DNA from: an uncultured Prevotellaceae bacterium
Lineage (GTDB): Bacteria > Bacteroidota > Bacteroidia > Bacteroidales > UBA932
Direction: 5' to 3'
Length of the DNA: 64,000 bases
NCBI GenBank assembly: GCA_947166905.1
Contig: CAMVFZ010000003.1
Span: 1-64,000, forward strand
Shown: positions 51,556 to 59,470 of the stretch, one piece after another
How the letters are laid out: every line of letters starts with the position of its first letter
Position numbering within the stretch: the stretch's first letter is position 1
Program-made: the position numbers and the translations under genes
The notes under the pieces: model-generated
Told to the model about the DNA's origin: nothing
Databases searched by the model: none
The model's input: only the letters and a program-made list of their open reading frames with translations

Positions 51556-52038
51556 CTTTTTCATTTTGTCGGCCAGGGCCTTTTCTAGGTCTTCCCGTTT
51601 CATCTTGCCGTCCAGGCAGATGAACGCAACCTCCCCGGGCTCTATCGCCAGCATTACAAAGCTTTCGACAATCTCGTCGGTGCCGGCCGTGTACATCTTC
51701 ATGACCTCTCCGTTCTCCTTGGCCTCCATGAGAAGCTCGTACTTACCGGAGTCTACAAAGCGTTCGACATCGGCCTTGATGGCGGCGATGGTCTTTGAAT
51801 CCTCGCTGTTCAGGATGTAAAGACCTGTAAGCGTCTGTACTATAGGGCCAAGATTGACGTTATTGCTGTTAACCTTAAGGTCCGGAAGGTTTCCTACCAT
51901 TCGGAACATGGCAGAGGAAATGTAAACTGCGCGTACTCCCTCTGAATCGGAATACTTCTTATATACGGCCTTCCCACTCTGGGCCGATGCGGTTATAAAG
52001 CTGAGCAGCAGCGCTGCAAATATAATTATGCGTTTCAT
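51553..52038 (-). CDS. DUF4252 protein, secreted (161 aa)
   Basis: Signal peptide (FITASAQ) followed by the DUF4252 pattern (VYISSAMFRMV, GLYILNSED, YELLMEAKENGEVMKMY). The function is unknown. It is the last gene of a four-gene operon in which a second DUF4252 protein, an ECF sigma factor and a membrane protein are encoded. Each overlaps the next by 4 nt, so translation is coupled. Confidence 0.85.
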   Translation of the reverse strand: MKRIIIFAALLLSFITASAQSGKAVYKKYSDSEGVRAVYISSAMFRMVGNLPDLKVNSNNVNLGPIVQTLTGLYILNSEDSKTIAAIKADVERFVDSGKYELLMEAKENGEVMKMYTAGTDEIVESFVMLAIEPGEVAFICLDGKMKREDLEKALADKMKK

Positions 52039-52442
52039 CGTTCAGTGATTTTATTCATTATCTCTATTGGCCTGCCCATCGCGGAATTGGCTTCCTGGGC
52101 CTCGTTTACACCGTTGGACATTTTGTCCGATATGGTTTGGAATGTCTCTTCCAGTTGTGCGTAGGCAAGGTAAGGGTCGTCAAAAGTATCCTTGAGTTCA
52201 GGCTCTCCAAGCCTGGGAAGAACCAGCAGGGCGGCAACAGCTGCCGCTGCGGCAAAGGCCGTGTAGGGGATCCAGCGTACAGTCTTTTTCTTTTGCGGCT
52301 GGGTCTCTTGGGCGATGGATGCGGCGGCCAGGCTTGCCTTGATACGCTCTTCCAGGCCTGCCGGGACTTTGATATTCTCCCGGAGGGCAGCCTCTTCAAG
52401 CTGCTCAGGCTCCATCATTTCTAAATCTTCCAGGCGTTTCAT
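52035..52442 (-). CDS. probable anti-sigma-like single-pass membrane protein (135 aa)
   Basis: An acidic cytosolic N-terminal segment (LEDLEMMEPEQLEEAALREN) is followed by a basic stretch, one membrane helix (about 58-80, IPYTAFAAAAAVAALLVLP) and a short external part. No zinc-binding His/Cys motif is present. Its place directly after the ECF sigma gene, with a 4-nt overlap, is what suggests an anti-sigma role. Sequence similarity is not recognisable beyond that. Confidence 0.6.
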   Translation of the reverse strand: MKRLEDLEMMEPEQLEEAALRENIKVPAGLEERIKASLAAASIAQETQPQKKKTVRWIPYTAFAAAAAVAALLVLPRLGEPELKDTFDDPYLAYAQLEETFQTISDKMSNGVNEAQEANSAMGRPIEIMNKITER

Positions 52443-52915
52443 ACTTTTTTAAGTTTTGCTCGTGCCTGCGAAAGCAGAACACGAAGAGTTAAATAATTAA
52501 TTCCAGTCCGCTCCGTTATCTCTTCGTAAGATAAACCTTCTATTGTGCGGAGTACCAAAACTTGCCGATGCCGCTCCGGAAGGGCCTTTACGGCTTCCAG
52601 GATATTGTTCAGGCGCTTCTTTGCGTCCAGGGCTTCGTCGCCGGGACGAACCGGTTCCGGCTCAGGAAGCTCTTCAGGGAATGCCAGGTGCTGCGCTTTG
52701 CGGATGCGGTCTATGCAGTGATTCTTGAGCATCCTTACGCAGTAGGCCTTGGGGTAGCTTATGCCGTCCAGGGCGTCGCGCGATTCCCAGAGTTTCAGAA
52801 AGACTTCCTGTACCGCGTCCTCTGCCTCTGCTTCAGACTCAAGCATGTAATATGCTATCTTGTACAGGGTGTCGGACAGCGATAGGTATTCCTTATGAAA
52901 CTGTTGTTCTGTCAT
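52439..52915 (-). CDS. ECF-type RNA polymerase sigma factor (158 aa)
   Basis: Region 2 lies at about 10-75 (AEDAVQEVFLKLWESRDAL) and region 4 at about 100-158 (LPERHRQVLVLRTIEGLSYEEITERTG). It is a compact group-4 sigma factor that probably recognises the AAC-N16-CGTC promoter before its own operon. It is encoded between two DUF4252 genes, an arrangement that recurs in Bacteroidetes. The inducing signal is unknown. Confidence 0.93.
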   Translation of the reverse strand: MTEQQFHKEYLSLSDTLYKIAYYMLESEAEAEDAVQEVFLKLWESRDALDGISYPKAYCVRMLKNHCIDRIRKAQHLAFPEELPEPEPVRPGDEALDAKKRLNNILEAVKALPERHRQVLVLRTIEGLSYEEITERTGINYLTLRVLLSQARAKLKKV

Positions 52916-53415
52916 TTTACAATCTTATCCAGAGAGTCCATGCTTATTGATCCGAACATGCAAACCAGCGCGCATTCAGACTTTACATAAATTATAACGT
53001 CGTGCACGATTTCTGGATTTTTCTCATTGCAGGTGCCAAAAATCTGAACCTTCTTTCCGTCATCGACTGCCTCCATAAGAACCTCTGCATTGTCAAGAAT
53101 GGGGTCCAGTTTGGCGTTGATGACCTTCTTGTCCTCGTCGGAGCAGTCGGCATAGGCCAGAACGGTGAAGCCTGTAATGTCCTTCATCACGTCAAGGGCT
53201 TCTTTGGTCTCTTCGTCCTCTGAACCGGCAAGACCGATGATTCCTTTAATAAAATCGGCCATAGCCGCGCCAAGCTCTACGACCTTGGCTCCTTTGTACT
53301 GCCTGCACTCGCTGATGGCTTTGTTCAGGGCTTCGTTGGTTTGGTTCTTTTTGGGCGTTCCTGCGCAAGATGCCAGGACAACAGCCAGACTGAGGAAAAT
53401 GAGTAATTTTTTCAT
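52912..53415 (-). CDS. DUF4252 lipoprotein (167 aa)
   Basis: Lipobox VVLASC with Cys17 and a short Asn/Thr linker, then a DUF4252-like domain (TGFTVLAYADCSDEDKKVI, VQIFGTCNEKNPEIVHDVIIYVKSE). Two further Cys occur. It is the first gene of the ECF operon and may report on the envelope state, which is inference. Confidence 0.82.
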   Translation of the reverse strand: MKKLLIFLSLAVVLASCAGTPKKNQTNEALNKAISECRQYKGAKVVELGAAMADFIKGIIGLAGSEDEETKEALDVMKDITGFTVLAYADCSDEDKKVINAKLDPILDNAEVLMEAVDDGKKVQIFGTCNEKNPEIVHDVIIYVKSECALVCMFGSISMDSLDKIVK

Positions 53416-53461
53416 AATTAAATAATTATCTACCGGGCCTTGTTATGCGACCCAATAGTAT

Positions 53462-53484
53462 GACGCACAAAGCATCAAAATGTT
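53462..53484 (-). promoter_or_regulatory. ECF-type promoter of the sigma/DUF4252 operon
   Basis: On the minus strand TTTAACATTTT, with AAC at 53484-53482, is followed after 16 nt by CGTC (53465-53462). This is the usual AAC..CGTC pattern of ECF-dependent promoters and differs from the TAnnTTTG boxes elsewhere in the window. It lies 47 nt before the first gene and would make the sigma factor autoregulated. Confidence 0.55.
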
Positions 53485-53494
53485 AAAGGTTTTT

Positions 53495-55549
53495 TTACTT
53501 GACAGGTAATTTTTTTTCAAATTCCACTTTACCATCGGCATTGGTCATGCTAAGGGAGATGATGCCGTCGGCACAGGAAACATCCATTCTGCGGGCGTCG
53601 TCGTTCACTACGATGGGGAAGTTGTTGTTCATGGTGCCGGGCTCGCAATACATGAATTCATGAAGGTCTGCGCCTATCATAAGGTCGATGCCGGCCTTGT
53701 TGAGCATGGGCACGAAGTGGACGTTGAGCCAGCGCTGCAGCAGGTAATCGTCCTTGTCCGGATGGTCTATCATAGGTACGTGCAAAAGGCAGATTTTGAC
53801 CGGGGCCTTGCGGAAGGAGTCTTCTTTCATGGCCTCCTTCGCCCATTCAATCTGCTCTGCCAGATACTCTTCGTAAACCTTGCCGCCACTGTAAAGGATT
53901 GAACGGCTTTCGCCAGTTTCTCCTGCGTCAAATACTATGAAGGCAACCGGCCCCTGGCGGAAGGTGTAGTAGAAAGGCGCCGGGCTGGAGTTGGGATAAA
54001 TGTCGGCAAAGAGCCATACGTTGTTGCCTCGGCCTTCGTGGTTGCCGCGGGCAAAGTGAAGCGGAAGGCCTGCGGTAAGGTGGCCAAGCGGCTCAATGGC
54101 ATATTGTACGGCGGTATTGAGCACGTAGTTGCCTGCAGAGGTTATGTCTCCGTTCAGGAACAGGAAGTCCGTGGCGGCTGAGTCTACTTGGGCGGCAAGC
54201 TTACGATACTCCTTTACGCGCATGTGAATATCGTTGAAGATAGAGAAGCGGCAGGTCTTGGCCTTGTGGTTGAAAGTGCGCACTGCCTGCCAGGGGCCCT
54301 CGTAGGAATAGCCGAAGAGGGGGTTGCGGGCGTTATAGTCGTCCTTAAGGTTCTGGCCGCAGACGCGGTAGCGGACTACCTCTCCCGGCTTGAAGCCCTC
54401 CAGGTGGATGCTGTGCAGGTTGCGGAAGATGCGCCTGCCGGCGAAGGTCTCGTAGTGCTTAGTGCCGTCGGCGAGCTCTACATAGGCCATGCCGGGTTTT
54501 TCACTTGTCCAAAGGATTGTAAGCGAGTTTTCGCGGGTCTCCGATACCCACGGGCCGGCTTTGATGCCTGCATAGGCCAGGTCGCTTACCTTATCTACGA
54601 ATACCTGGAAGTAACGCTTCGCGTCTTCAAGAGGCAGGAAATTATCTGCGCTGGAAGCCTTCTTAAGGTGTTTTACTACGGAGGCCTCCGGGTGGAACTG
54701 GATGCCAACTGCCAAATCCTTGTCTGTGCGTTCGATGGCCTCAGGAATGGCTATTCCGTCTATCGTAGATGTTGCAGTAAGCTTGAGGTCTGTGCCGTCA
54801 AGGCAGCCTACGGCCTGATGATGCCATGAGGGCAGGCCATCGGCGACATCGGCCCTGGTAACACTGTAAATATATGAGTCTTTGTCGATTATCTCTATGG
54901 AGTGGGGGGCGTAATCCCTTTTTTCTCCGGGTTTGGCCACGTTCCTGTGGGCATTGTTGTATTCCTTGCCCTGCTGCGCATAGTATGTGGCGATATCCTG
55001 AATGAATCCTGATCCGGAAACTATTGCAAGTACCTGCATACCACGGCATATTCCCAGTACCGGAATGTTTTTGTCAAGGCAGTAAGCCATTGTTATATAG
55101 TCCGATACGTCCCTGGTGGCATTGCAGTCATTATCTTCCGGGATGCCATGCCAAGGCTGGGGTTTGCGGAACAGGGTGGGGGATACGTCTTCTCCTCCGG
55201 TAAAGATTACGGCGTCTACTCCGCTGATAACCTTGTGGGCATTGGAGTCATGCCAGGTGTCTTCCTTGATTCTATCAGCGTACTTTTGGCGGAGTACGCC
55301 ATTTGAGTCCAAATAACTGGATTTCAGCTCATTACCCTCATACTTAAAATCTTCCGGGCGTACCTGACCAAGCAATACGGGTTCTACGCCGATGGCTTTC
55401 AGGGCCTCTCCTACGTTACCCATGTTTTCCTGGGTAAAGCCGCTTTTCCAGGCAATGCCTACGCGGACTTTCCTGGGGGTAAAACTGCATAGTGAAAGGA
55501 TAATAAGTACGGATGCGACCAGCCAGGTAAGAGGAAATCTGTGTTTCAT
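53495..55549 (-). CDS. fusion of class-I glutamine amidotransferase-like (peptidase C26) domain with a metallophosphoesterase (684 aa)
   Basis: After a signal peptide (about 1-22), residues 28-320 form a PuuD-like gamma-glutamyl hydrolase domain: Cys168 in LGICRGMQ, and His286 and Glu288 in QFHPEAS, a full triad. Residues about 330-430 form a fibronectin-like purple-acid-phosphatase N-domain (GPWVSETRENSLTILWTS). The rest is a calcineurin-like phosphoesterase: Asp440 and His442 (FNDIH), Asp468 (NGDIT), Asn503/His504 (RGNHE), HVPMIDH and GADLHEF. Both catalytic sites look intact. The start at 55549 gives the signal peptide; an upstream ATG at 55582 adds 11 residues. Either half alone is common; I do not know a role for the pair. 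Confidence 0.85.
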   Translation of the reverse strand: MKHRFPLTWLVASVLIILSLCSFTPRKVRVGIAWKSGFTQENMGNVGEALKAIGVEPVLLGQVRPEDFKYEGNELKSSYLDSNGVLRQKYADRIKEDTWHDSNAHKVISGVDAVIFTGGEDVSPTLFRKPQPWHGIPEDNDCNATRDVSDYITMAYCLDKNIPVLGICRGMQVLAIVSGSGFIQDIATYYAQQGKEYNNAHRNVAKPGEKRDYAPHSIEIIDKDSYIYSVTRADVADGLPSWHHQAVGCLDGTDLKLTATSTIDGIAIPEAIERTDKDLAVGIQFHPEASVVKHLKKASSADNFLPLEDAKRYFQVFVDKVSDLAYAGIKAGPWVSETRENSLTILWTSEKPGMAYVELADGTKHYETFAGRRIFRNLHSIHLEGFKPGEVVRYRVCGQNLKDDYNARNPLFGYSYEGPWQAVRTFNHKAKTCRFSIFNDIHMRVKEYRKLAAQVDSAATDFLFLNGDITSAGNYVLNTAVQYAIEPLGHLTAGLPLHFARGNHEGRGNNVWLFADIYPNSSPAPFYYTFRQGPVAFIVFDAGETGESRSILYSGGKVYEEYLAEQIEWAKEAMKEDSFRKAPVKICLLHVPMIDHPDKDDYLLQRWLNVHFVPMLNKAGIDLMIGADLHEFMYCEPGTMNNNFPIVVNDDARRMDVSCADGIISLSMTNADGKVEFEKKLPVK

Positions 55550-55569
55550 AGAGTACAGTGTTATTTTCA

Positions 55570-55577
55570 CAAAGATA
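55570..55577 (-). promoter_or_regulatory. -7 box of the C26-phosphoesterase gene
   Basis: TATCTTTG on the minus strand, 21 nt before the ATG at 55549. The spacing to a TTG is not optimal. Confidence 0.45.
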
Positions 55578-55637
55578 ATCAAAATAACAGCAAGTTAATT
55601 CTATTTTTTGTATCTTGCAGCGTAAAGTGAAACCGCT

Positions 55638-58223
55638 ATGAAAAGCTTCGTTAAATTCATTGCAGCCAGCTTTGCGGCCGTAGCGGTCGCAGCCTGCAGC
55701 CAGGGAGGGAAAGTCGTTGGCGTAAGGACGTCGGCCCTTGAAGATTCTGCATGGGCGTCATCGGAATGGATATCGGCCGTGAATGCACCGGTTGTGACAA
55801 CTGTGGTCCAGAATGACCACGATTGCCGGTCGGCGGATGGCAGCAGCTGGTTCGTGGCCACGGTCAAAAATGAAAAAGCGGTAAAAAGTGCTACGTGGAT
55901 GACCACAGGCCTTGGCGTGTACGATCTTTACCTGAACGGCAGGCTTGTTGGCAAGGAGGTGTTAAAGCCCGGTTTTACCCATTATCAGAAGACAAAACTC
56001 TCGTTTACATACGATATCACCGATGCCTTTGAAAAGGCGGCCGATGCAGAAAATGTGCTGTCTGCACAGGTTACCCCCGGCTGGTGGGCGGATAAGATTC
56101 TGACCCCCGGTGGCCATTCCGGAATGATTGGTAAAAAATGCGCCTTCCGCGCCGTTTTGGAGGTGGTTTATGCCGATGGCAGCATCCGGCTGTTCGGTAC
56201 CGATACTCAGAACTGGAAGGCTGGTATCGCCGGTCCGGTAAAGCACGCGGCCATTTTTGACGGAGAGGAATACGATGCCCGCGAGCCCCTTGGCTTTGAT
56301 ACTCCGGAGCTGCTTTCTACTCCTGAGGTGAACGAAGAGTTCTCCGGCCAGATTGTTCCTTCTGCCGGAGCAGAGGTTTATCACAGGACGGATATCGCAC
56401 TTAAACCCGTTAAGACTTATGTCTGGAAGGAGGCTTCCGGCGCCACTGAGGATGCCTACGGCAAGGTTGTGATAGACAGGGAATATACTGAAGGCCAGAC
56501 AATTACCCTTAACGAGGGGGAGACTCTTGTAGTGGACTTTGGCCAAAACGCTGCCGCTGTGCCGTCATTCCGTTTCAAAGCGGCGGAGGGTACGGTATTA
56601 ACCTGCCTTCCCGGAGAACTGCTGAACGACGGTAACGGCGCCAAGAGCCGTGGAATGGATGGCCCGGAGGGCAGCGTCCATCGCAAAAACCTGCGTACGC
56701 CGGACGAAGCCATGCGCCTGACTTATACTTTTGGCGTGGCAGGGGATTACGTAGACTATACGCCCCGTTGCACATTCTTCGGATACAGGCTGGCGTCCAT
56801 AACCGCTACCGGCCAGGTCCAGATTGCAAAAATAGAGTCCGTACCGGTATCTTCAATTACTCCGGAACTTGAAACGGGTACCATCGTCACAGGTGACAGC
56901 CTTATCAACAAACTGATTTCCAATACTGTATGGGGTCAGAGGTCCAACTACCTTTCAGTGCCTACGGACTGTCCCCAGCGCAACGAGCGCCTTGGCTGGA
57001 CTGCAGATACCCAGGTGTTCTCAGAGACAGGAACCTACTTTGCAAATACCCGCACCTTCTTCCATAAGTGGATGCGTGACATGAGGGACACTCAGGGCGA
57101 GTTCGGCGGTTTCCCGGGTGTGGCTCCTCTTGCCCAGTACGGCGCAGAGCCTATGTCTATGATGCGTCTTGGCTGGGCCGATGCCGGAATCATCGTGCCC
57201 TGGACGGTATGGAAGCAGTTCGGAGACGTTCAGATTATCAACGAGAACTGGGTGGCGATGGACCGCTACATCGGCCATGTGAACGATACTCAATATGACC
57301 ATACACGGCTTATTGCAGAGAATGACAATTATCAGTGGGCGGACTGGCTCAGCTGCGAGCCTTTGGAGAGCTGTGTCAACAAACATGTGAAGCCAGGCAC
57401 CTGGGAGCGACTCCCGGAGGCCATTACATACTGGCAGTATCTTGGCGCCTCTTACTGGGCAATCGATGCCGGTATGATGCATGATATGGCTGCCGCAACC
57501 GGCCGTGATGCCGCAAAATACCAGGCTATGGCCGATGCCGCCAAGGCTTATCTGCGTGAGAATTTCCTTAGCGAGGACGGCTCCTTCCGCCTTGAGATAC
57601 TGAATACCATGCAGACTCCGGCTCTGTTCGCACTTAAGAACGGTCTGGTTGAGGGGGCTGCAAAAGAAGCTATGATTGCCCGCCTCCGTGAGAACTTCGC
57701 CCAGCACGACAATTGCCTGCAGACCGGCTTCCTTGGAACATCCATACTGATGGGAACCCTTACGGAAAACGGTATGTCCGACATTGCATACGAGCTGCTT
57801 TTCCAGCATAAGAATCCCAGCTGGCTGTACTCCATCGACAACGGTGCAACCACAATTTGGGAGCGTTGGAACAGTTATACCAGAGAATCCGGCCTTGGCC
57901 CCGTAGGTATGAACAGCTTCAACCATTACGCCTACGGTTGCGTTTGCGCCTGGATATGGAAAACCGTCGCCGGCATAGCAGCGGATCCCGCCGCTCCCGG
58001 CTTCAAGCATATAATTATGAGCCCTGTTCCGGACAAGCGTCTGGGTCATGTAGAGGCTTCTTACAAGTCTGCGGCAGGCCTTATCACAAGTTCCTGGAGC
58101 TATGAGGGCGATGTATGGAAGTGGAAATTTACTATCCCGGAGGGCGCAACGGCCACTGTTACGCTGCCCGGGGAAACAGAACCTAAAGAATATGAAAGTG
58201 GCACCTATGAGATTGTAAAATAG
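55638..58223 (+). CDS. GH78 alpha-L-rhamnosidase, lipoprotein (861 aa)
   Basis: Removes terminal alpha-L-rhamnose. A signal peptide has a lipobox (AVAACSQ). N-terminal beta domains (about 30-410, with GLGVYDLYLNGRLVG) precede the (alpha/alpha)6 barrel. The probable acid is Glu450 in DCPQRNERLGWTADTQVF and the probable base Glu742 in GATTIWERWNSY, both conserved GH78 motifs. A small C-terminal beta domain closes the protein. It starts an operon in which serB follows after a single base, an odd neighbour for a surface glycosidase. Confidence 0.93.
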   Translation: MKSFVKFIAASFAAVAVAACSQGGKVVGVRTSALEDSAWASSEWISAVNAPVVTTVVQNDHDCRSADGSSWFVATVKNEKAVKSATWMTTGLGVYDLYLNGRLVGKEVLKPGFTHYQKTKLSFTYDITDAFEKAADAENVLSAQVTPGWWADKILTPGGHSGMIGKKCAFRAVLEVVYADGSIRLFGTDTQNWKAGIAGPVKHAAIFDGEEYDAREPLGFDTPELLSTPEVNEEFSGQIVPSAGAEVYHRTDIALKPVKTYVWKEASGATEDAYGKVVIDREYTEGQTITLNEGETLVVDFGQNAAAVPSFRFKAAEGTVLTCLPGELLNDGNGAKSRGMDGPEGSVHRKNLRTPDEAMRLTYTFGVAGDYVDYTPRCTFFGYRLASITATGQVQIAKIESVPVSSITPELETGTIVTGDSLINKLISNTVWGQRSNYLSVPTDCPQRNERLGWTADTQVFSETGTYFANTRTFFHKWMRDMRDTQGEFGGFPGVAPLAQYGAEPMSMMRLGWADAGIIVPWTVWKQFGDVQIINENWVAMDRYIGHVNDTQYDHTRLIAENDNYQWADWLSCEPLESCVNKHVKPGTWERLPEAITYWQYLGASYWAIDAGMMHDMAAATGRDAAKYQAMADAAKAYLRENFLSEDGSFRLEILNTMQTPALFALKNGLVEGAAKEAMIARLRENFAQHDNCLQTGFLGTSILMGTLTENGMSDIAYELLFQHKNPSWLYSIDNGATTIWERWNSYTRESGLGPVGMNSFNHYAYGCVCAWIWKTVAGIAADPAAPGFKHIIMSPVPDKRLGHVEASYKSAAGLITSSWSYEGDVWKWKFTIPEGATATVTLPGETEPKEYESGTYEIVK

Positions 58224-58224
58224 T

Positions 58225-59460
58225 ATGGAAGCACGTAAAGAACAGATACTTATACGTATTGCCGGAAAGGACAGGATAGGCCTTACGGCAGAGGTGATGG
58301 CCATTCTTGCCCGCTACGATGCCCAGATCCTGGATATCGGCCAGGCCGATATCCACAGTACCTTGTCCCTGGGTATACTGATCCGCATAAGCGAGACAAT
58401 GTCCGGCCAGGTGATGAAGGAACTGCTTTTCAAGACTACTGAGCTTGGGGTAAACATCGGCTTTGAACCTATTTCAGACGATGATTACGAGGCCTGGGCA
58501 GGCCGACAGGGCAAAAACCGCTACATTCTTACCGCCATTGGCCGCAGCCTTAGTGCAAAGCAGATTCAGGCCGCTACGGAGATTATTTCGCGGCATAAAC
58601 TGAATATTGATGCCATCAAGCGTCTGACTGGCCGTATGAGCATCAAGAACCCGGAGCGCAATGTTCGTGCGTGCGTAGAATTCTCTATCCGCGGAAGCCT
58701 GGAGGACAGGGCTGGTTTCCAGAAAGAACTTATGGCCCTTTCCGCCAATTCAGGAATGGACTTCTCTTTCCAGAAGGACGATATGTACCGCCGTATGCGC
58801 AGGCTCATCTGCTTTGATATGGATTCTACCCTTATCCAGGCAGAATGCATAGACGAGCTGGCACGCCGCCACGGTGTTTACGAAAAGGTGGCTGCGATTA
58901 CTGAGCGTGCGATGCGCGGAGAGATAGACTTTAAGGAAAGCTTCACAGAGCGCGTAGCCCTGCTTAAGGGTCTGGACGTATCTGTGATGAAGGATATTGC
59001 AGAGAATCTGCCTATTACTGAGGGTACTGACCGTCTTATGAGCGTGCTCAAGACCTGCGGTTACAAGATTGCTATCCTTAGTGGTGGATTCACTTTCTTT
59101 GGCGAATACCTGCAGCGTAAATACGGCATTGACTATGTCTATGCCAACGAGCTTGAGGTAGGGGAGGACGGTAAGCTTACCGGCCGATATGTAGGCGAAA
59201 TCGTCGACGGTCGTCGCAAGGCGGACCTGCTTAAGCTTATAGCCATGACAGAGAAGGTGAACCTGGCGCAGACTATCGCTGTGGGCGATGGCGCCAACGA
59301 CCTGCCTATGCTTAACGAGGCCGGTCTTGGCATTGCCTTCCATGCAAAGCCGCGCGTGAAGGAAAGCGCCGGCCAGAGCCTGAGCACCATCGGCCTGGAT
59401 GGTGTATTGTACTTCCTGGGCTTCAAGGATTCCCACCTGGGTGAACAAGGAAAATTATAA
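58225..59460 (+). CDS. serB: phosphoserine phosphatase with N-terminal ACT domains (411 aa)
   Basis: Last step of serine synthesis. Residues 1-185 form two ACT-type domains (ILIRIAGKDRIGLTAEVMAIL first), which may sense amino acids. The HAD catalytic part begins with FDMDSTLIQAECIDEL: nucleophile Asp198 and acid Asp200. ILSGGFTFF, then AVGDGANDLPML complete the HAD motifs. It is cytoplasmic and complete. It sits between a rhamnosidase and a secreted nuclease, 1 nt and 10 nt away. Confidence 0.95.
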   Translation: MEARKEQILIRIAGKDRIGLTAEVMAILARYDAQILDIGQADIHSTLSLGILIRISETMSGQVMKELLFKTTELGVNIGFEPISDDDYEAWAGRQGKNRYILTAIGRSLSAKQIQAATEIISRHKLNIDAIKRLTGRMSIKNPERNVRACVEFSIRGSLEDRAGFQKELMALSANSGMDFSFQKDDMYRRMRRLICFDMDSTLIQAECIDELARRHGVYEKVAAITERAMRGEIDFKESFTERVALLKGLDVSVMKDIAENLPITEGTDRLMSVLKTCGYKIAILSGGFTFFGEYLQRKYGIDYVYANELEVGEDGKLTGRYVGEIVDGRRKADLLKLIAMTEKVNLAQTIAVGDGANDLPMLNEAGLGIAFHAKPRVKESAGQSLSTIGLDGVLYFLGFKDSHLGEQGKL

Positions 59461-59470
59461 ACCAAAAGAT

